A stretch of DNA of 64,000 nt from Maribacter stanieri (GTDB taxonomy: Bacteria; Bacteroidota; Bacteroidia; Flavobacteriales; Flavobacteriaceae), in assembly GCF_900112245.1 (NCBI RefSeq), contig NZ_FOYX01000001.1, forward strand, positions 1,661,856 through 1,725,855, in the 5' to 3' direction. A program made the position numbers and the translations under genes. The notes under the pieces were generated by a model that was not told where the DNA came from, made no database searches, and worked only from the letters and a program-made list of their open reading frames with translations. The first letter of the stretch is position 1, and each line of letters starts with the position of its first letter. Shown one piece after another: positions 7,688-15,028 of this stretch.

Positions 7688-7840
7688 TCTAAAGGCTGGA
7701 CTATGATTAGTGGGGTGCAGAAATCTGACGGATTTCCAGCTACGCGCTAAGCAAAATCCCAAAGATTTTGTGATCACATAAATATACATAGACCTTGACG
7801 TAAAAACCTAAATCCCGCATTATTATAGCCATAGTTAGAC
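7688..7840 (-). repeat. attC-like element
   Basis: The left end AAAGGCTGGACTATGATTAG and the right end TTATAGCCATAGTTAGACC form imperfect inverted arms (CTATGATTAGTGGGG against CCCGCATTATTATAG). A central CTACGCGCTAAGC block matches 3147-3327. An AAAATCCCAAAGATTTT hairpin matches the long elements. It lies between the Crp gene (start 7673) and the stop of the beta-lactamase gene (7847). Confidence 0.65.
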
Positions 7841-7846
7841 CAGTAT

Positions 7847-8686
7847 TTATTTTAGAACATTCATTTTTCTAAGACCAAGTAGAGTTAAATCCAACCTTTT
7901 TTTAATGAAAGAATCGAAATCAAACTCTTTTTTAGGCTCCAGATTTGTGGCAAATAGGTAAGTATCGTTTTTAAATTCAACAAACCCAACAAACCAACCA
8001 TTGTATGCTCCGTTATTATTTGATAAACCGGATTTCCCACTAAGTTTATATTGGTCAGTTTCTTCAATGAGCATAATATTTCGCATTATACTCTCAGTTC
8101 TTTTTGAAATAGGAAGTTCAAAATTGTAAAGCCTTTTCAGGAAGTCGATTTGTTGCATTTGACTTATTCTTGATGCTCCTTCTAACCAAAATTTATCGAT
8201 ATTGGTAGCGTCAATTTCTAGATTCCCATAGTTAAGTTTGGATACATAATCGTTCATTCTTTTTGAACCAATTTTTCTTGCAACTTCTTGATAACAATGA
8301 ACACAAGAAAATTGAAAAGCATCTCTAAGAATTAGGTCTTGTTCCCAATTTTTTAACCATTTTTTTTCCCCGTCCCATTTAAATATGACACTATCATTTT
8401 CAATCACACCAGTTTCAAGTCCGATAATTGAATTTGCGATTTTGAATGTAGATGCTGGTAAATTTCCTTTGTTTGACCATTCAAAGTCATTTGAATAATA
8501 TATGTCTTTGTTTAAATCGTAAATTAATATTGAACCAATAACATCAGAAGAATCAATAATTGACTGAAATTCAGGTTTTATGATGTTCTTATTTGCCGAT
8601 TGCTCTTTATTTATGGTAGTGATTCCTTTGTTTTCTTTGCAGGAAATAAAGAGAATTAAAAATACTGCTATCGATGTTATCCTCAT
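7847..8686 (-). CDS. Class D (OXA-type) beta-lactamase, lipoprotein
   Basis: A 279-residue protein carrying the class D signature set in order: nucleophile S79-T-F-K82, S127-C-V129, Y153-G-N155, W167-L-E-G170 and K218-S-G220, followed by GWFVG. The WDG..W..WEQD..L..AF stretch before SCV also matches OXA enzymes, and the size is normal. A lipobox (LILFISC, Cys16) suggests a periplasm-facing lipoprotein. The family opens the beta-lactam ring by acylating the active-site Ser with help from a carboxylated Lys82. KSG in place of the usual KTG occurs in the family. The spectrum cannot be predicted from sequence. It is a single-gene cassette-like unit between elements at 7688 and 8700. Confidence 0.88.
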   Translation of the reverse strand: MRITSIAVFLILFISCKENKGITTINKEQSANKNIIKPEFQSIIDSSDVIGSILIYDLNKDIYYSNDFEWSNKGNLPASTFKIANSIIGLETGVIENDSVIFKWDGEKKWLKNWEQDLILRDAFQFSCVHCYQEVARKIGSKRMNDYVSKLNYGNLEIDATNIDKFWLEGASRISQMQQIDFLKRLYNFELPISKRTESIMRNIMLIEETDQYKLSGKSGLSNNNGAYNGWFVGFVEFKNDTYLFATNLEPKKEFDFDSFIKKRLDLTLLGLRKMNVLK

Positions 8687-8699
8687 TTTTTATAATGGT

Positions 8700-8893
8700 G
8701 CTAACGGTTGAGCTATGAACAGTTCGGTAGCAAACTAGCGTTTGCTTTCCGCCACGCACATAGCGAAATTTTATTGGTTGTTTTATTTTTTCTTGACCTG
8801 AGCAAAATCCATAAGATTTTGCGGACTTCATAAAAATACGCAAACCTTTCGATTAAGCCCGAAGCCCGTATTGTTTAAAGGTTGTGTTGGTAG
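8700..8893 (-). repeat. attC-like element, long family, full copy
   Basis: The plus strand reads GCTAACGGTTGAGCTATGAA at the left and AAAGGTTGTGTTGGTAG at the right. Inner arms AACAGTTCGG and CCGTATTGTTT pair. Internal hairpins are GCAAACTAGCGTTTGC and GCAAAATCCATAAGATTTTGC. It is close to the copy at 13715-13913 over most of its length. It lies downstream of the alpha/beta hydrolase gene (stop 8936) and upstream of the beta-lactamase gene (start 8686). Confidence 0.75.
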
Positions 8894-8935
8894 TAGTTTT
8901 TATTTCCCATATTCTCAAAGTCTGTTTGATAATGC

Positions 8936-9772
8936 TTAGTCTTCAAAGAATGCTTTAATGTATGAGTTAGTTTCATTAGGATATTGAAAATGCGGAGCAT
9001 GGCCGGCTTCTGGCATGACAATGAGCCTTAATGTTGGCGCTTTGCCAAGCATTGGATACCAGTTTTCTAACGAAAATGAGATATCATTATCACCAGATAA
9101 AACCAAAATAGGAATGTTTGTGTTTTGATATGCGGTTCTAAAATTATCCGAGTCTTCAGCAATCGCATTTTTTGAGGCAAAATATCTATTGAATACTTCT
9201 TGGCTTGAAGGTACTTTACTAAGGTCAAATCTTTTTGCTATTCGCTGCATAGATTTTTCTGCCGCAGTACTACTTTTCTTTGAGCTTGGCTCAAAAAACA
9301 ACACTACAAAATCGTCATCAGTATTTACTGGTTTTAATGCTCTTTCAAAGAACTCTTTCTTAAACGGCAACTCATTTTTTCCAATGGGATTATTACCAAT
9401 TATAACAGTTTTTAATATTCTTGAAGGATTTAGAAACATCGTATACTGAGCTACCCAGCCGCCATAAGACCATCCTAAAACATGAAATTGTTCTATATCT
9501 AGATAGTCTGCAAGTTTTATAACATCATTTGCAACATCTTTAATAGCTAAAGGTAATTCTCCTTCAGAATAGCCAATACCACAATAGTCAAAGGTAATAA
9601 CGGTATTATGTTTTGCTAATAAATCAAGAAATAAAGGGTCCCAAGTGTCTAATGTTCCTCTAAATCTATTTAGTAAAATTAATGGTTGTCCAATACCAAA
9701 TTTTCTATACGCAATTTGATTATTATCAATGTTTGCAAATTGAGTATGAACTGTAAGTGCATTCTCTTTCAT
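8936..9772 (-). CDS. Alpha/beta hydrolase under HxlR-type control
   Basis: From the ATG at 9772 this gives 278 residues. An in-frame ATG at 9847 would place 25 unlikely residues over the operators, so I prefer the internal start. It has the alpha/beta-hydrolase core: QPLILLNRFRGTLDTWDP (oxyanion region), the nucleophile elbow GWSYGG, ILVLSGDNDISF (acid loop) and catalytic His in PEAGHAPHFQYP. Of these, LNRFRGT replaces the usual HG motif, as in some haloperoxidase/lactonase-like members. The substrate is unknown. It is divergent from an HxlR regulator with two palindromic operators between them, so it is probably induced by its substrate or a reactive compound. Confidence 0.8.
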   Translation of the reverse strand: MKENALTVHTQFANIDNNQIAYRKFGIGQPLILLNRFRGTLDTWDPLFLDLLAKHNTVITFDYCGIGYSEGELPLAIKDVANDVIKLADYLDIEQFHVLGWSYGGWVAQYTMFLNPSRILKTVIIGNNPIGKNELPFKKEFFERALKPVNTDDDFVVLFFEPSSKKSSTAAEKSMQRIAKRFDLSKVPSSQEVFNRYFASKNAIAEDSDNFRTAYQNTNIPILVLSGDNDISFSLENWYPMLGKAPTLRLIVMPEAGHAPHFQYPNETNSYIKAFFED

Positions 9773-9797
9773 AATTATTCTTTTATATTTGTATTTT

Positions 9798-9814
9798 ACT
9801 TGCAAAATGCAAGT
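9798..9814. promoter_or_regulatory. Palindromic operator 1 (hydrolase side)
   Basis: ACTTGCAAAATGCAAGT is a palindrome with 7-bp arms (ACTTGCA/TGCAAGT) in the divergent intergenic region. It matches the second site at 9833-9849 in both arms except one base. It lies 26 bases upstream of the hydrolase start and would overlap or adjoin its promoter, so it suits repression by the divergent HxlR protein. Confidence 0.7.
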
Positions 9815-9832
9815 GTAAATATAAATCAATCT

Positions 9833-9849
9833 ACTTGCATTGCGCAAGT
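9833..9849. promoter_or_regulatory. Palindromic operator 2 (regulator side)
   Basis: ACTTGCATTGCGCAAGT repeats the ACTTGC/GCAAGT arms of the site at 9798-9814. The centre-to-centre distance is 35 bases, a little over three helical turns. It lies 18 bases before the ATG of the HxlR gene at 9868, which argues against the upstream ATG at 9835 inside the operator. Autoregulation is likely. Confidence 0.7.
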
Positions 9850-9867
9850 GAATTTGCGTTAAATTTT

Positions 9868-10278
9868 ATGAAAGCACCAAAAAGAAGGTCTCAATGTCCC
9901 ATAAGTTCTTCACTTGAAGTTTGGGGAGACAAATGGTCATTATTGATAGTTAGAGACCTAATGTTTAATAAAAGATTTACTTATGGAGATTTTTTAAAAT
10001 CTGAAGAGAAAATTTCAACAAATATTTTAGCGGCTAGATTACTAATGCTTGAAAAGAATGATTTGATTGAAAAATTGGAACATCCTGATAGTAAAGCCAA
10101 AGTACTATACCAATTGACCCAAAAAGGTATAGATTTAATTCCGGTAATTGTAGAAATTAATTTATGGGCAGAAAAGTATTTTCAATTAACGGAGGAAAAG
10201 AAGTTTCTAATAAAAGAGATAAAATTAAATAAAGAGAAATTTATTTCAAACTCAATTAATAGCTTGCTAAAAGACTAG
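9868..10278 (+). CDS. HxlR family winged-helix regulator
   Basis: From the ATG at 9868 this gives 136 residues. The HxlR family features are CPISSSLEVWGDKWSLLIVR (Cys near the N-terminus, then the conserved WGDKWSLLILRDL-type helix), FGDF-like YGDFLKSEEKISTNILAARL (recognition helix) and LTQKGIDLIPVI. HxlR proteins are dimeric repressors or activators, and the Cys (here in QCPIS) is a redox or aldehyde sensor in some members. It is the only plus-strand gene in the array and carries its operator pair with the hydrolase gene, so the unit is self-contained. Confidence 0.85.
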   Translation: MKAPKRRSQCPISSSLEVWGDKWSLLIVRDLMFNKRFTYGDFLKSEEKISTNILAARLLMLEKNDLIEKLEHPDSKAKVLYQLTQKGIDLIPVIVEINLWAEKYFQLTEEKKFLIKEIKLNKEKFISNSINSLLKD

Positions 10279-10288
10279 GTTTAAATTA

Positions 10289-10424
10289 CTATCAATGGTT
10301 TGGCTATGCTTAGTTGCGACAATTTAGCACTCAACTTTAAAAATACAAAGCCAAGTTTGGAAAATCGGAGATTTTTCAAAAGATGCACAGAACTAAGCAA
10401 ATAAGTATAGCCGTTGTAATAGGC
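10289..10424 (-). repeat. attC-like element
   Basis: The left end ATCAATGGTTTGGCTATGC and the right end GTATAGCCGTTGTAATAGG are inverted partners. The inner arm GGCTATGCTTAGTTGC pairs with a broken GAACTAAGC..AAGTATAGCC. It lies between the end of the HxlR gene (10278) and the stop of the racemase-like gene (10435), so it follows that gene in its own direction. Confidence 0.7.
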
Positions 10425-10434
10425 AGAGTTTATT

Positions 10435-11130
10435 TCAGTTCAGCATTTTGTTCAAAATAGCGTTTACGTGAATTTTAGTCGTATTAAACACTTTTAACTT
10501 GTCAAAATCTTCTTGTTCAAGTATTAGTGGTAATTCAGTTCCGCCTAATACAATTCCTTCGATATTTTCATTGACTTGTAATTCATTTATTATTCTAATG
10601 AGTTGCTTTTTTGTTTCGGGAACAATTTTGTTAAAAACTAATTCACCCATATATTTTTCATGAATATAGTTTTGGTTTTCCTCATTTGGAATTACTATTT
10701 TAATTCCATTTTTTTCTCCTGATTTTTGGTAAAATCCTTTGCTCATTGTTGATTTTGTTCCTAGCAAACCAACTTTTTTAATTCCTGTGGTTTTTATTGC
10801 ATTAGACGTTTCCTCAACTATGCTTATCATTTTCGTGTTTACAGATTCCGCTAGTTTGTCAAAAACTAAATGAGGTGTATTTGATGCTAATGCAATATAA
10901 TCTACATTGGATTTTTCTAATATTTTGATTTTACTTTTTAGAAACGCTACCAATTCATCTAATTGATTAGTAAAAACATAATTAAGCATTTCTGTCATAT
11001 CCACGCTTTGAATAAGAATTTCTGGATATTGATTTGTGTTCAATCTCTCTCTAAATGTCTTTATCAACAATCTGTAGTATTCGATAGTTGATTCAGGTCC
11101 AATTCCACCAATTATTCCGATTTTATTCAT
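10435..11130 (-). CDS. Aspartate/glutamate racemase-like protein lacking catalytic Cys
   Basis: A 231-residue protein with the family N-terminus (KIGIIGGIGPESTIEYY), ASNTPH at 82-87 and LGGTELPLIL at about 195-204. In two-cysteine racemases the motifs are CNT and GCTE. Many relatives keep only the second Cys with SNTPH at the first site. Here the second site also reads GGTE (Gly197, codon GGC, one base from TGC), so no catalytic Cys remains. The fold and substrate pocket seem intact, with no frameshift. It could be inactive, bind ligand only, or have another activity. It is a single-gene unit between elements at 10289 and 11147. Confidence 0.8.
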   Translation of the reverse strand: MNKIGIIGGIGPESTIEYYRLLIKTFRERLNTNQYPEILIQSVDMTEMLNYVFTNQLDELVAFLKSKIKILEKSNVDYIALASNTPHLVFDKLAESVNTKMISIVEETSNAIKTTGIKKVGLLGTKSTMSKGFYQKSGEKNGIKIVIPNEENQNYIHEKYMGELVFNKIVPETKKQLIRIINELQVNENIEGIVLGGTELPLILEQEDFDKLKVFNTTKIHVNAILNKMLN

Positions 11131-11146
11131 ATACTTTTTTTCTTTG

Positions 11147-11283
11147 CCTATAACGGTCTCGTATAACCGTCAGTTACGGGTTTATATGCGTTAATTTTCG
11201 GTTTAGCACAGACGTTAGCAATTCCGAGTGGATTCGGACGTAGTCGAATCCGCCGTAATTGCGGTTATACATTGTTGTACACC
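11147..11283 (-). repeat. attC-like element, well-formed arms
   Basis: CCTATAAC, spacer GGTCTC, then arm GTATAACCGTCAGTTACGG on the left. On the right are the arm CCGTAATTGCGGTTATAC, spacer ATT and GTTGTACACC. The inner arms pair over about 18 bases with one bulge, and the outer boxes pair weakly. The asymmetric spacers and bulge are like the extrahelical bases and spacers of attC. An additional GATTCGGACG..CGAATCCG hairpin lies inside. Confidence 0.75.
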
Positions 11284-11289
11284 GTTTTT

Positions 11290-11672
11290 TTATTCAGTTC
11301 TGTTGTCAAATTCTATTAGTTTTTGTCTTATTAATTTTCCCTCTTCATAACTCACTCGCAATTTATTCAGTCTAATGATAGATTTTTCATTTTGGTCAGT
11401 TATTTCTAATGCAGATTTTACACCGTTATATGTCAATTATTCATTTCCATTTAACTTTTTTTCAAGTTGAATTTTGTTCCGCACTATTAGTAAAATTCTT
11501 TTTTCAGTCAGAATTAAAGAATCGAGTTTTTTCTTGTTAGGAAATATATAGCAGAAATGAACGAAACAGTGTTGTTTAAAATCGATTCAAAAAAAGATTG
11601 CTCAGATTCCTTTTCTAATAGGATAACTCCAGATTCAGTTTTCAGAATGTTTTTAATTTCTTTTTTCGTCAT
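11290..11672 (-). pseudogene. Decayed small ORF of unknown function
   Basis: From the ATG at 11672 the frame reads MTKKEIKNILKTESGVILLE and continues to about SAIYFLT, then is lost by a frameshift near 11537. The shifted frame continues as KKKLDSLILTEKRILLIVR and IQLEKKLNGNE to a TAA at 11437-11439. It then stays open as YNGVKSALEITDQNEKSI to a TAA at 11290-11292. One frameshift and one internal stop would have to be repaired to give about 127 residues of charged, probably coiled-coil protein. I do not recognise the family. It is flanked by the elements at 11147 and 11687, so a whole unit seems to have decayed in place. Confidence 0.55.
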
Positions 11673-11686
11673 TTATGCTCGAAATT

Positions 11687-11824
11687 GTTTACAACGGTCT
11701 TGTATATGAAAAGTAGCGGATTTTTAACCACGAACTTTTCAGATTATTACTGGCATTAAATTTATATAATTCATTTTTGTTTAAGCACTTAAACCGCTAT
11801 TTTTTATATACGTTGTTAGCTACT
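11687..11824 (-). repeat. attC-like element, best-formed arms
   Basis: The left side is TTTACAAC, spacer GGTCTT and arm GTATATGAAAAGTAGCGG. The right side is arm CCGCTATTTTTTATATAC, spacer GTT and GTTAGCTAC. The inner arms match at 15 of 18 positions as an inverted repeat. About 75 bases between them contain no obvious ORF. It lies directly after the SIR2-TPR gene (stop 11834) in that gene's direction. Confidence 0.8.
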
Positions 11825-11833
11825 GCTCTTTTA

Positions 11834-13672
11834 CTATTTTAAGTTCATTTTAGTCATTTTATTAGAATTCGGATATTTTTCTACTCTTTCTAATGTTTTA
11901 ATAGCTGATAGCGTATGTTGATGTTCTTTTCCAAAAAGGCTCGTATATAAATTTATTGATTTCTTTAAATTTATAATTGCTAATTCAATTTCTCCTTTGA
12001 AAAAATTTGAAGTTCCAATATTATAATAAGCAGATGCAATGTTTGGTTTGATTCCTATTTCTTTTGCGATATTTAGTGATATTGTTGAATACTTTATTGC
12101 ATCATCATATTTCTCAAATTGTAGGCAAAAGTTAGATGAATTGTGTAGTGACAAACATTCTCCATTTTTATCTCCGATTAATCTTGTGATTTCTATACTT
12201 TCAGTTGTATACTTGAGTGCTTTATCAAAATCACCTTTCTGAAAGTAAGCAATTCCGAAACTTGCCAACATACTGCCTTCTGATTGTTTTCCTCCAACTG
12301 AATTCGCTAGTACAATTCCTTTGTTAAGAACCTTAATAGCTTCATTGTAATCTCCAGTTTGATTATAAACTGTTGCAAGATTTCCTAATGTTGAACACAA
12401 GCTTTCTGGTTCAAATTTTTCCGCAATTTTCACGGCTTTTTGAAAGGCATTAAGAGATTTGTCAAATTGGCGTATGTTTCTGTAGATGTTCCCAAGTGCT
12501 TGAAGTTGGGAAACTTCTCCTTGACTATTCCCATTTTCACGACAAGCGTTTACAGATTCTTCTAAACAAGAAATTGCTTCTTTATAATTCCCAAGAGAAT
12601 TTTGTGCCATTCCAATATTTCCTAATAGGCTATAAAAAAAGATTTGATTGTTCTCTTTTTGAGCAATATTTAATCCTTTTTCCCAAATTTTAATAGCGGT
12701 TTTATATTGACCTATATCATAAAGAATTCTTCCTGAAATTTGATTTTTAAGACCTATAGAATATTCACAGGCTTCTACCAACCATTTATCAATATTTACT
12801 TTCCAATCAATATTTGATGTTTTATGTTCATAATTTATTGATATAAGACTTTCCCATAAGTCATTAATAAATAAACCTGTGTTAATGGTAAATCTCTCGC
12901 CAACAAACTGTTTAAAAGGGTTTTTAATGTTTTGTTTTGATATTTCTTCTTGATTAAAATCTAATTGGGATTGTGAATGTTCTATAAAGTATACTTCACT
13001 TTTGTCGTTGTCGATTGATTCTATTAAAGGACTAATATCAAATACATCTGAACAACTGTAACCTAAAACAATGATTTTTGGATTTATTTTTTTTGAGAAA
13101 AAAGATGCAACAGCATTATTTTTATTTTCAACTAATATTTGTTTTGCTACCAATTCTAGAGTAATTGCCATTTCTTCTTTATCAGAAATACAACCGTGAA
13201 TTTTGATAATTTTGACTTTATTATCATTCCACTTTATATTTTCAAAATCTTTCTCGGATTTATATACTTTAAAATCTACATTCTCAACAAGTCCTTTATT
13301 TTTAATAGCTTTCTCAATGAGAGTATCAAAGTTTGTTGTAAATATGTTTTTCAGATTTCCTTGCTTTACTAACTCAGCTATGAATAAGTGATTTGTATTC
13401 GGTTCTCCTTTTGAAAAAATGTCTAGAATGTGGTCAATACTTGATTCTTCTTTTATCGTTTGTATAAATGATTCAAAAGGCAGGTTAGAGTTTAGAATTT
13501 TTTCAATATCTGTTTTTTCGACATTTATAGATTCAAGCACATAATTGAGAAATTGAGTTACAATTGGAAGCCCAGAATCTAATGAGATTCCAGCTCCGCA
13601 AAAAATGGCACATTCTTGAAGGTTTATCTTCTCACTAATTTCTGTTATTAATTTTTGCCTGTTTTGATTCAA
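11834..13672 (-). CDS. SIR2-TPR protein, candidate NADase antiphage effector
   Basis: A 612-residue protein with two parts. Residues about 15-280 are a SIR2-like NAD-binding domain: G26-A-G-I-S30 with SGLP at 33-36, T112-T-N-F-D116, H159-G160, and VLGYS. Asn114, Asp116 and His159 are the expected catalytic positions. Residues about 310-600 are tandem TPR units of about 40 residues (for example NIYRNIRQFDKSLNAFQKAV), the last with the kinesin-light-chain-like HQHTL. In known defence proteins (ThsA, Avs5, DSR types) such SIR2 domains destroy NAD after phage sensing. Here the TPR half would sense or oligomerise, with no STAND ATPase between. It is a single-gene unit between elements at 11687 and 13715. 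Domain calls are strong; the defence role is inferred. Confidence 0.85.
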   Translation of the reverse strand: MNQNRQKLITEISEKINLQECAIFCGAGISLDSGLPIVTQFLNYVLESINVEKTDIEKILNSNLPFESFIQTIKEESSIDHILDIFSKGEPNTNHLFIAELVKQGNLKNIFTTNFDTLIEKAIKNKGLVENVDFKVYKSEKDFENIKWNDNKVKIIKIHGCISDKEEMAITLELVAKQILVENKNNAVASFFSKKINPKIIVLGYSCSDVFDISPLIESIDNDKSEVYFIEHSQSQLDFNQEEISKQNIKNPFKQFVGERFTINTGLFINDLWESLISINYEHKTSNIDWKVNIDKWLVEACEYSIGLKNQISGRILYDIGQYKTAIKIWEKGLNIAQKENNQIFFYSLLGNIGMAQNSLGNYKEAISCLEESVNACRENGNSQGEVSQLQALGNIYRNIRQFDKSLNAFQKAVKIAEKFEPESLCSTLGNLATVYNQTGDYNEAIKVLNKGIVLANSVGGKQSEGSMLASFGIAYFQKGDFDKALKYTTESIEITRLIGDKNGECLSLHNSSNFCLQFEKYDDAIKYSTISLNIAKEIGIKPNIASAYYNIGTSNFFKGEIELAIINLKKSINLYTSLFGKEHQHTLSAIKTLERVEKYPNSNKMTKMNLK

Positions 13673-13714
13673 ATTCTTGAAGTGATAGTTTTAACGATGT
13701 TGTTTTTCAGAGTT

Positions 13715-13913
13715 GTAGCTAACGGTTGAGCTATGAACAGTACGGGAGCAAACTAGTGTTTGCTTTCCGCCGAGCACAAAGCGAAATCTTTTTGTTTTGT
13801 TTTTTCTTTTCCTTGTTTAAAGCAAAATCCCAAAGATTTTGCGGACTTCATAAAAATACACAAACCTTTCGATTAAGCCCGAAGCCGTATTGTTTATAGG
13901 TTTTGTTGGCAAC
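13715..13913 (-). repeat. attC-like element, long family, full copy
   Basis: GTAGCTAACGGTTGAGCTAT and GAACAGTACGG at the left pair with CCGTATTGTTTATAGG and GTTGGCAAC at the right. Internal hairpins are GCAAACTAGTGTTTGC and GCAAAATCCCAAAGATTTTGC. The CCGATTAAGCCCGAAGCC-type right part is shared with 8700-8893. It lies between the SIR2-TPR gene start (13672) and the stop of the MORN-like lipoprotein gene (13919). Confidence 0.75.
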
Positions 13914-13918
13914 AGTAT

Positions 13919-14467
13919 TTATTTCTTTGGCTCTCCATTTTCATACTCTACAGTTCTCTCCAATATTCCCTTTTCATTGAAATATAACCAAGTCCCAAAA
14001 GCTTTTCCACCCTCTTGAGTTTGACCGATGGATTTAATAACTCCATTTTTATGAAATCGAAGTTTTTGACTAATAGAAAATATGTCTGAACTCCTAAATT
14101 TTTCAATAATACCGTTTTCATAAAATGAAATAATCATTCCATCCATCTTTCCGTTATTATACTGATATATATGTTTGGGTTTTTTCGTTTTGTTATACAA
14201 TGATAACCCAAATCCATTTACCGTATCGTTCTCGAAATGTTTGAATCCGACAATTTCATTTTGTCCGTTATACATATATCCATTCCCCTCTTTTTTGCCA
14301 TCAAAAAGTATCACTTCCAAATTCTTCGCTCCATTTGGCTGATAGGTTGTCAACGTATCTATTTTTACAGATTTCAGGTCCGTAGAGTCTGTATTGATTT
14401 CGTTTACCTGACTAGAAGTTTTACAACAAATAAATAGTAAAAGTGATATGTAAACTAGTTTCTTCAT
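13919..14467 (-). CDS. MORN/YwqK-like repeat lipoprotein
   Basis: A 182-residue protein. The N-terminus is a lipoprotein signal (YISLLLFICC, lipid on the Cys pair). The mature part is a run of MORN-like units with the pattern Y.NG..(hydrophobic)..F..G (LTTYQPNGAKNLEVILFDGK, IYQYNNGKMDGMIISFYENG, LRFHKNGVIKSIG, LYFNEKGILERTVEYENG). Such proteins are often labelled YwqK-family antitoxins, but no toxin lies nearby and the label is not evidence of a toxin-antitoxin pair. It is probably a surface- or periplasm-facing structural or binding protein. It is a single-gene unit. Confidence 0.7.
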   Translation of the reverse strand: MKKLVYISLLLFICCKTSSQVNEINTDSTDLKSVKIDTLTTYQPNGAKNLEVILFDGKKEGNGYMYNGQNEIVGFKHFENDTVNGFGLSLYNKTKKPKHIYQYNNGKMDGMIISFYENGIIEKFRSSDIFSISQKLRFHKNGVIKSIGQTQEGGKAFGTWLYFNEKGILERTVEYENGEPKK

Positions 14468-14471
14468 ATTG

Positions 14472-14605
14472 TTGCCAACGGTTAGGCTATGATTTCGGTC
14501 TGGGAAAGCCGTTAGGATTTTTCATAATCGGAATCGAGCCGAATTAAAAGTAATGCAATTTATTTATACGAGAAAGCAAGACTGAATTATAGCCATTGTT
14601 AGCTT
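14472..14605 (-). repeat. attC-like element
   Basis: The left end TTGCCAACGGTTAGGCTATG and the right end TTATAGCCATTGTTAGCT are inverted partners: GCCAAC with GTTAGC (outer box) and GGCTAT with ATAGCC (inner box), with 4-6-base spacers. AAATCC-like sequence between the arms contains TTTTTCATAATCGG and GAATCGAGCCGAATT. It lies between the start of the MORN-like gene (14467) and the stop of the membrane gene at 14614. Confidence 0.75.
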
Positions 14606-14613
14606 TAGTTTTT

Positions 14614-15018
14614 TTATTTTTCATTCACTCGTTTTCTAATATTCAAAAGACTTGGGATTATTAATACGAACTGTACAAAAATCACAAATAAAATCAGAGC
14701 AATTACAATAGTCCAAATATTTTCATTTTCTAAATTTTCATAATAATTCATAATGACCAGTGCTATTGGGATAAAAATAAAAGTATAGAAATTCGGAATT
14801 GGGGTTATTTTTATCTTTAAATCATTATCCGTTTTAAAAATAAATTCAGGCGAATAATAGTCGGCATAATTTCCAGGTAAATATTTCACGAAATATTTGA
14901 ATTCGGATTTATATTTAGTTGTTATAGAAGAACCGTTTTCAAACATAACTTTTCTTTTCCCTTCCAATTCAGTCGGAATAAAATGTTCTAAAAAAAGTTG
15001 TTTGTCTATGTCGGTCAT
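14614..15018 (-). CDS. Small membrane protein, unknown function
   Basis: A 134-residue protein. The first about 75 residues are soluble and mixed alpha/beta (KRKVMFENGSSITTKYKSEF, then YFVKYLPGNYADYYSPEFIF). Two hydrophobic segments follow (about 78-91 and 101-123: FYTFIFIPIALVIMNYY and IWTIVIALILFVIFVQFVLI) and a basic tail. No signal peptide and no family is recognised. It is the right-most gene of the array, between elements at 14472 and about 15029. Confidence 0.55.
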   Translation of the reverse strand: MTDIDKQLFLEHFIPTELEGKRKVMFENGSSITTKYKSEFKYFVKYLPGNYADYYSPEFIFKTDNDLKIKITPIPNFYTFIFIPIALVIMNYYENLENENIWTIVIALILFVIFVQFVLIIPSLLNIRKRVNEK

Positions 15019-15028
15019 TCAAATTAAA

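Noticed and set aside
9835..9867. Upstream ATG as the HxlR gene start
   Set aside because: It lies inside operator 2, and the added residues are not part of the HxlR family N-terminus; the ATG at 9868 is better.
13919..14467. YwqK-type toxin-antitoxin system
   Set aside because: The family label comes from database names. It is a lipoprotein with MORN-like repeats and has no toxin partner nearby.
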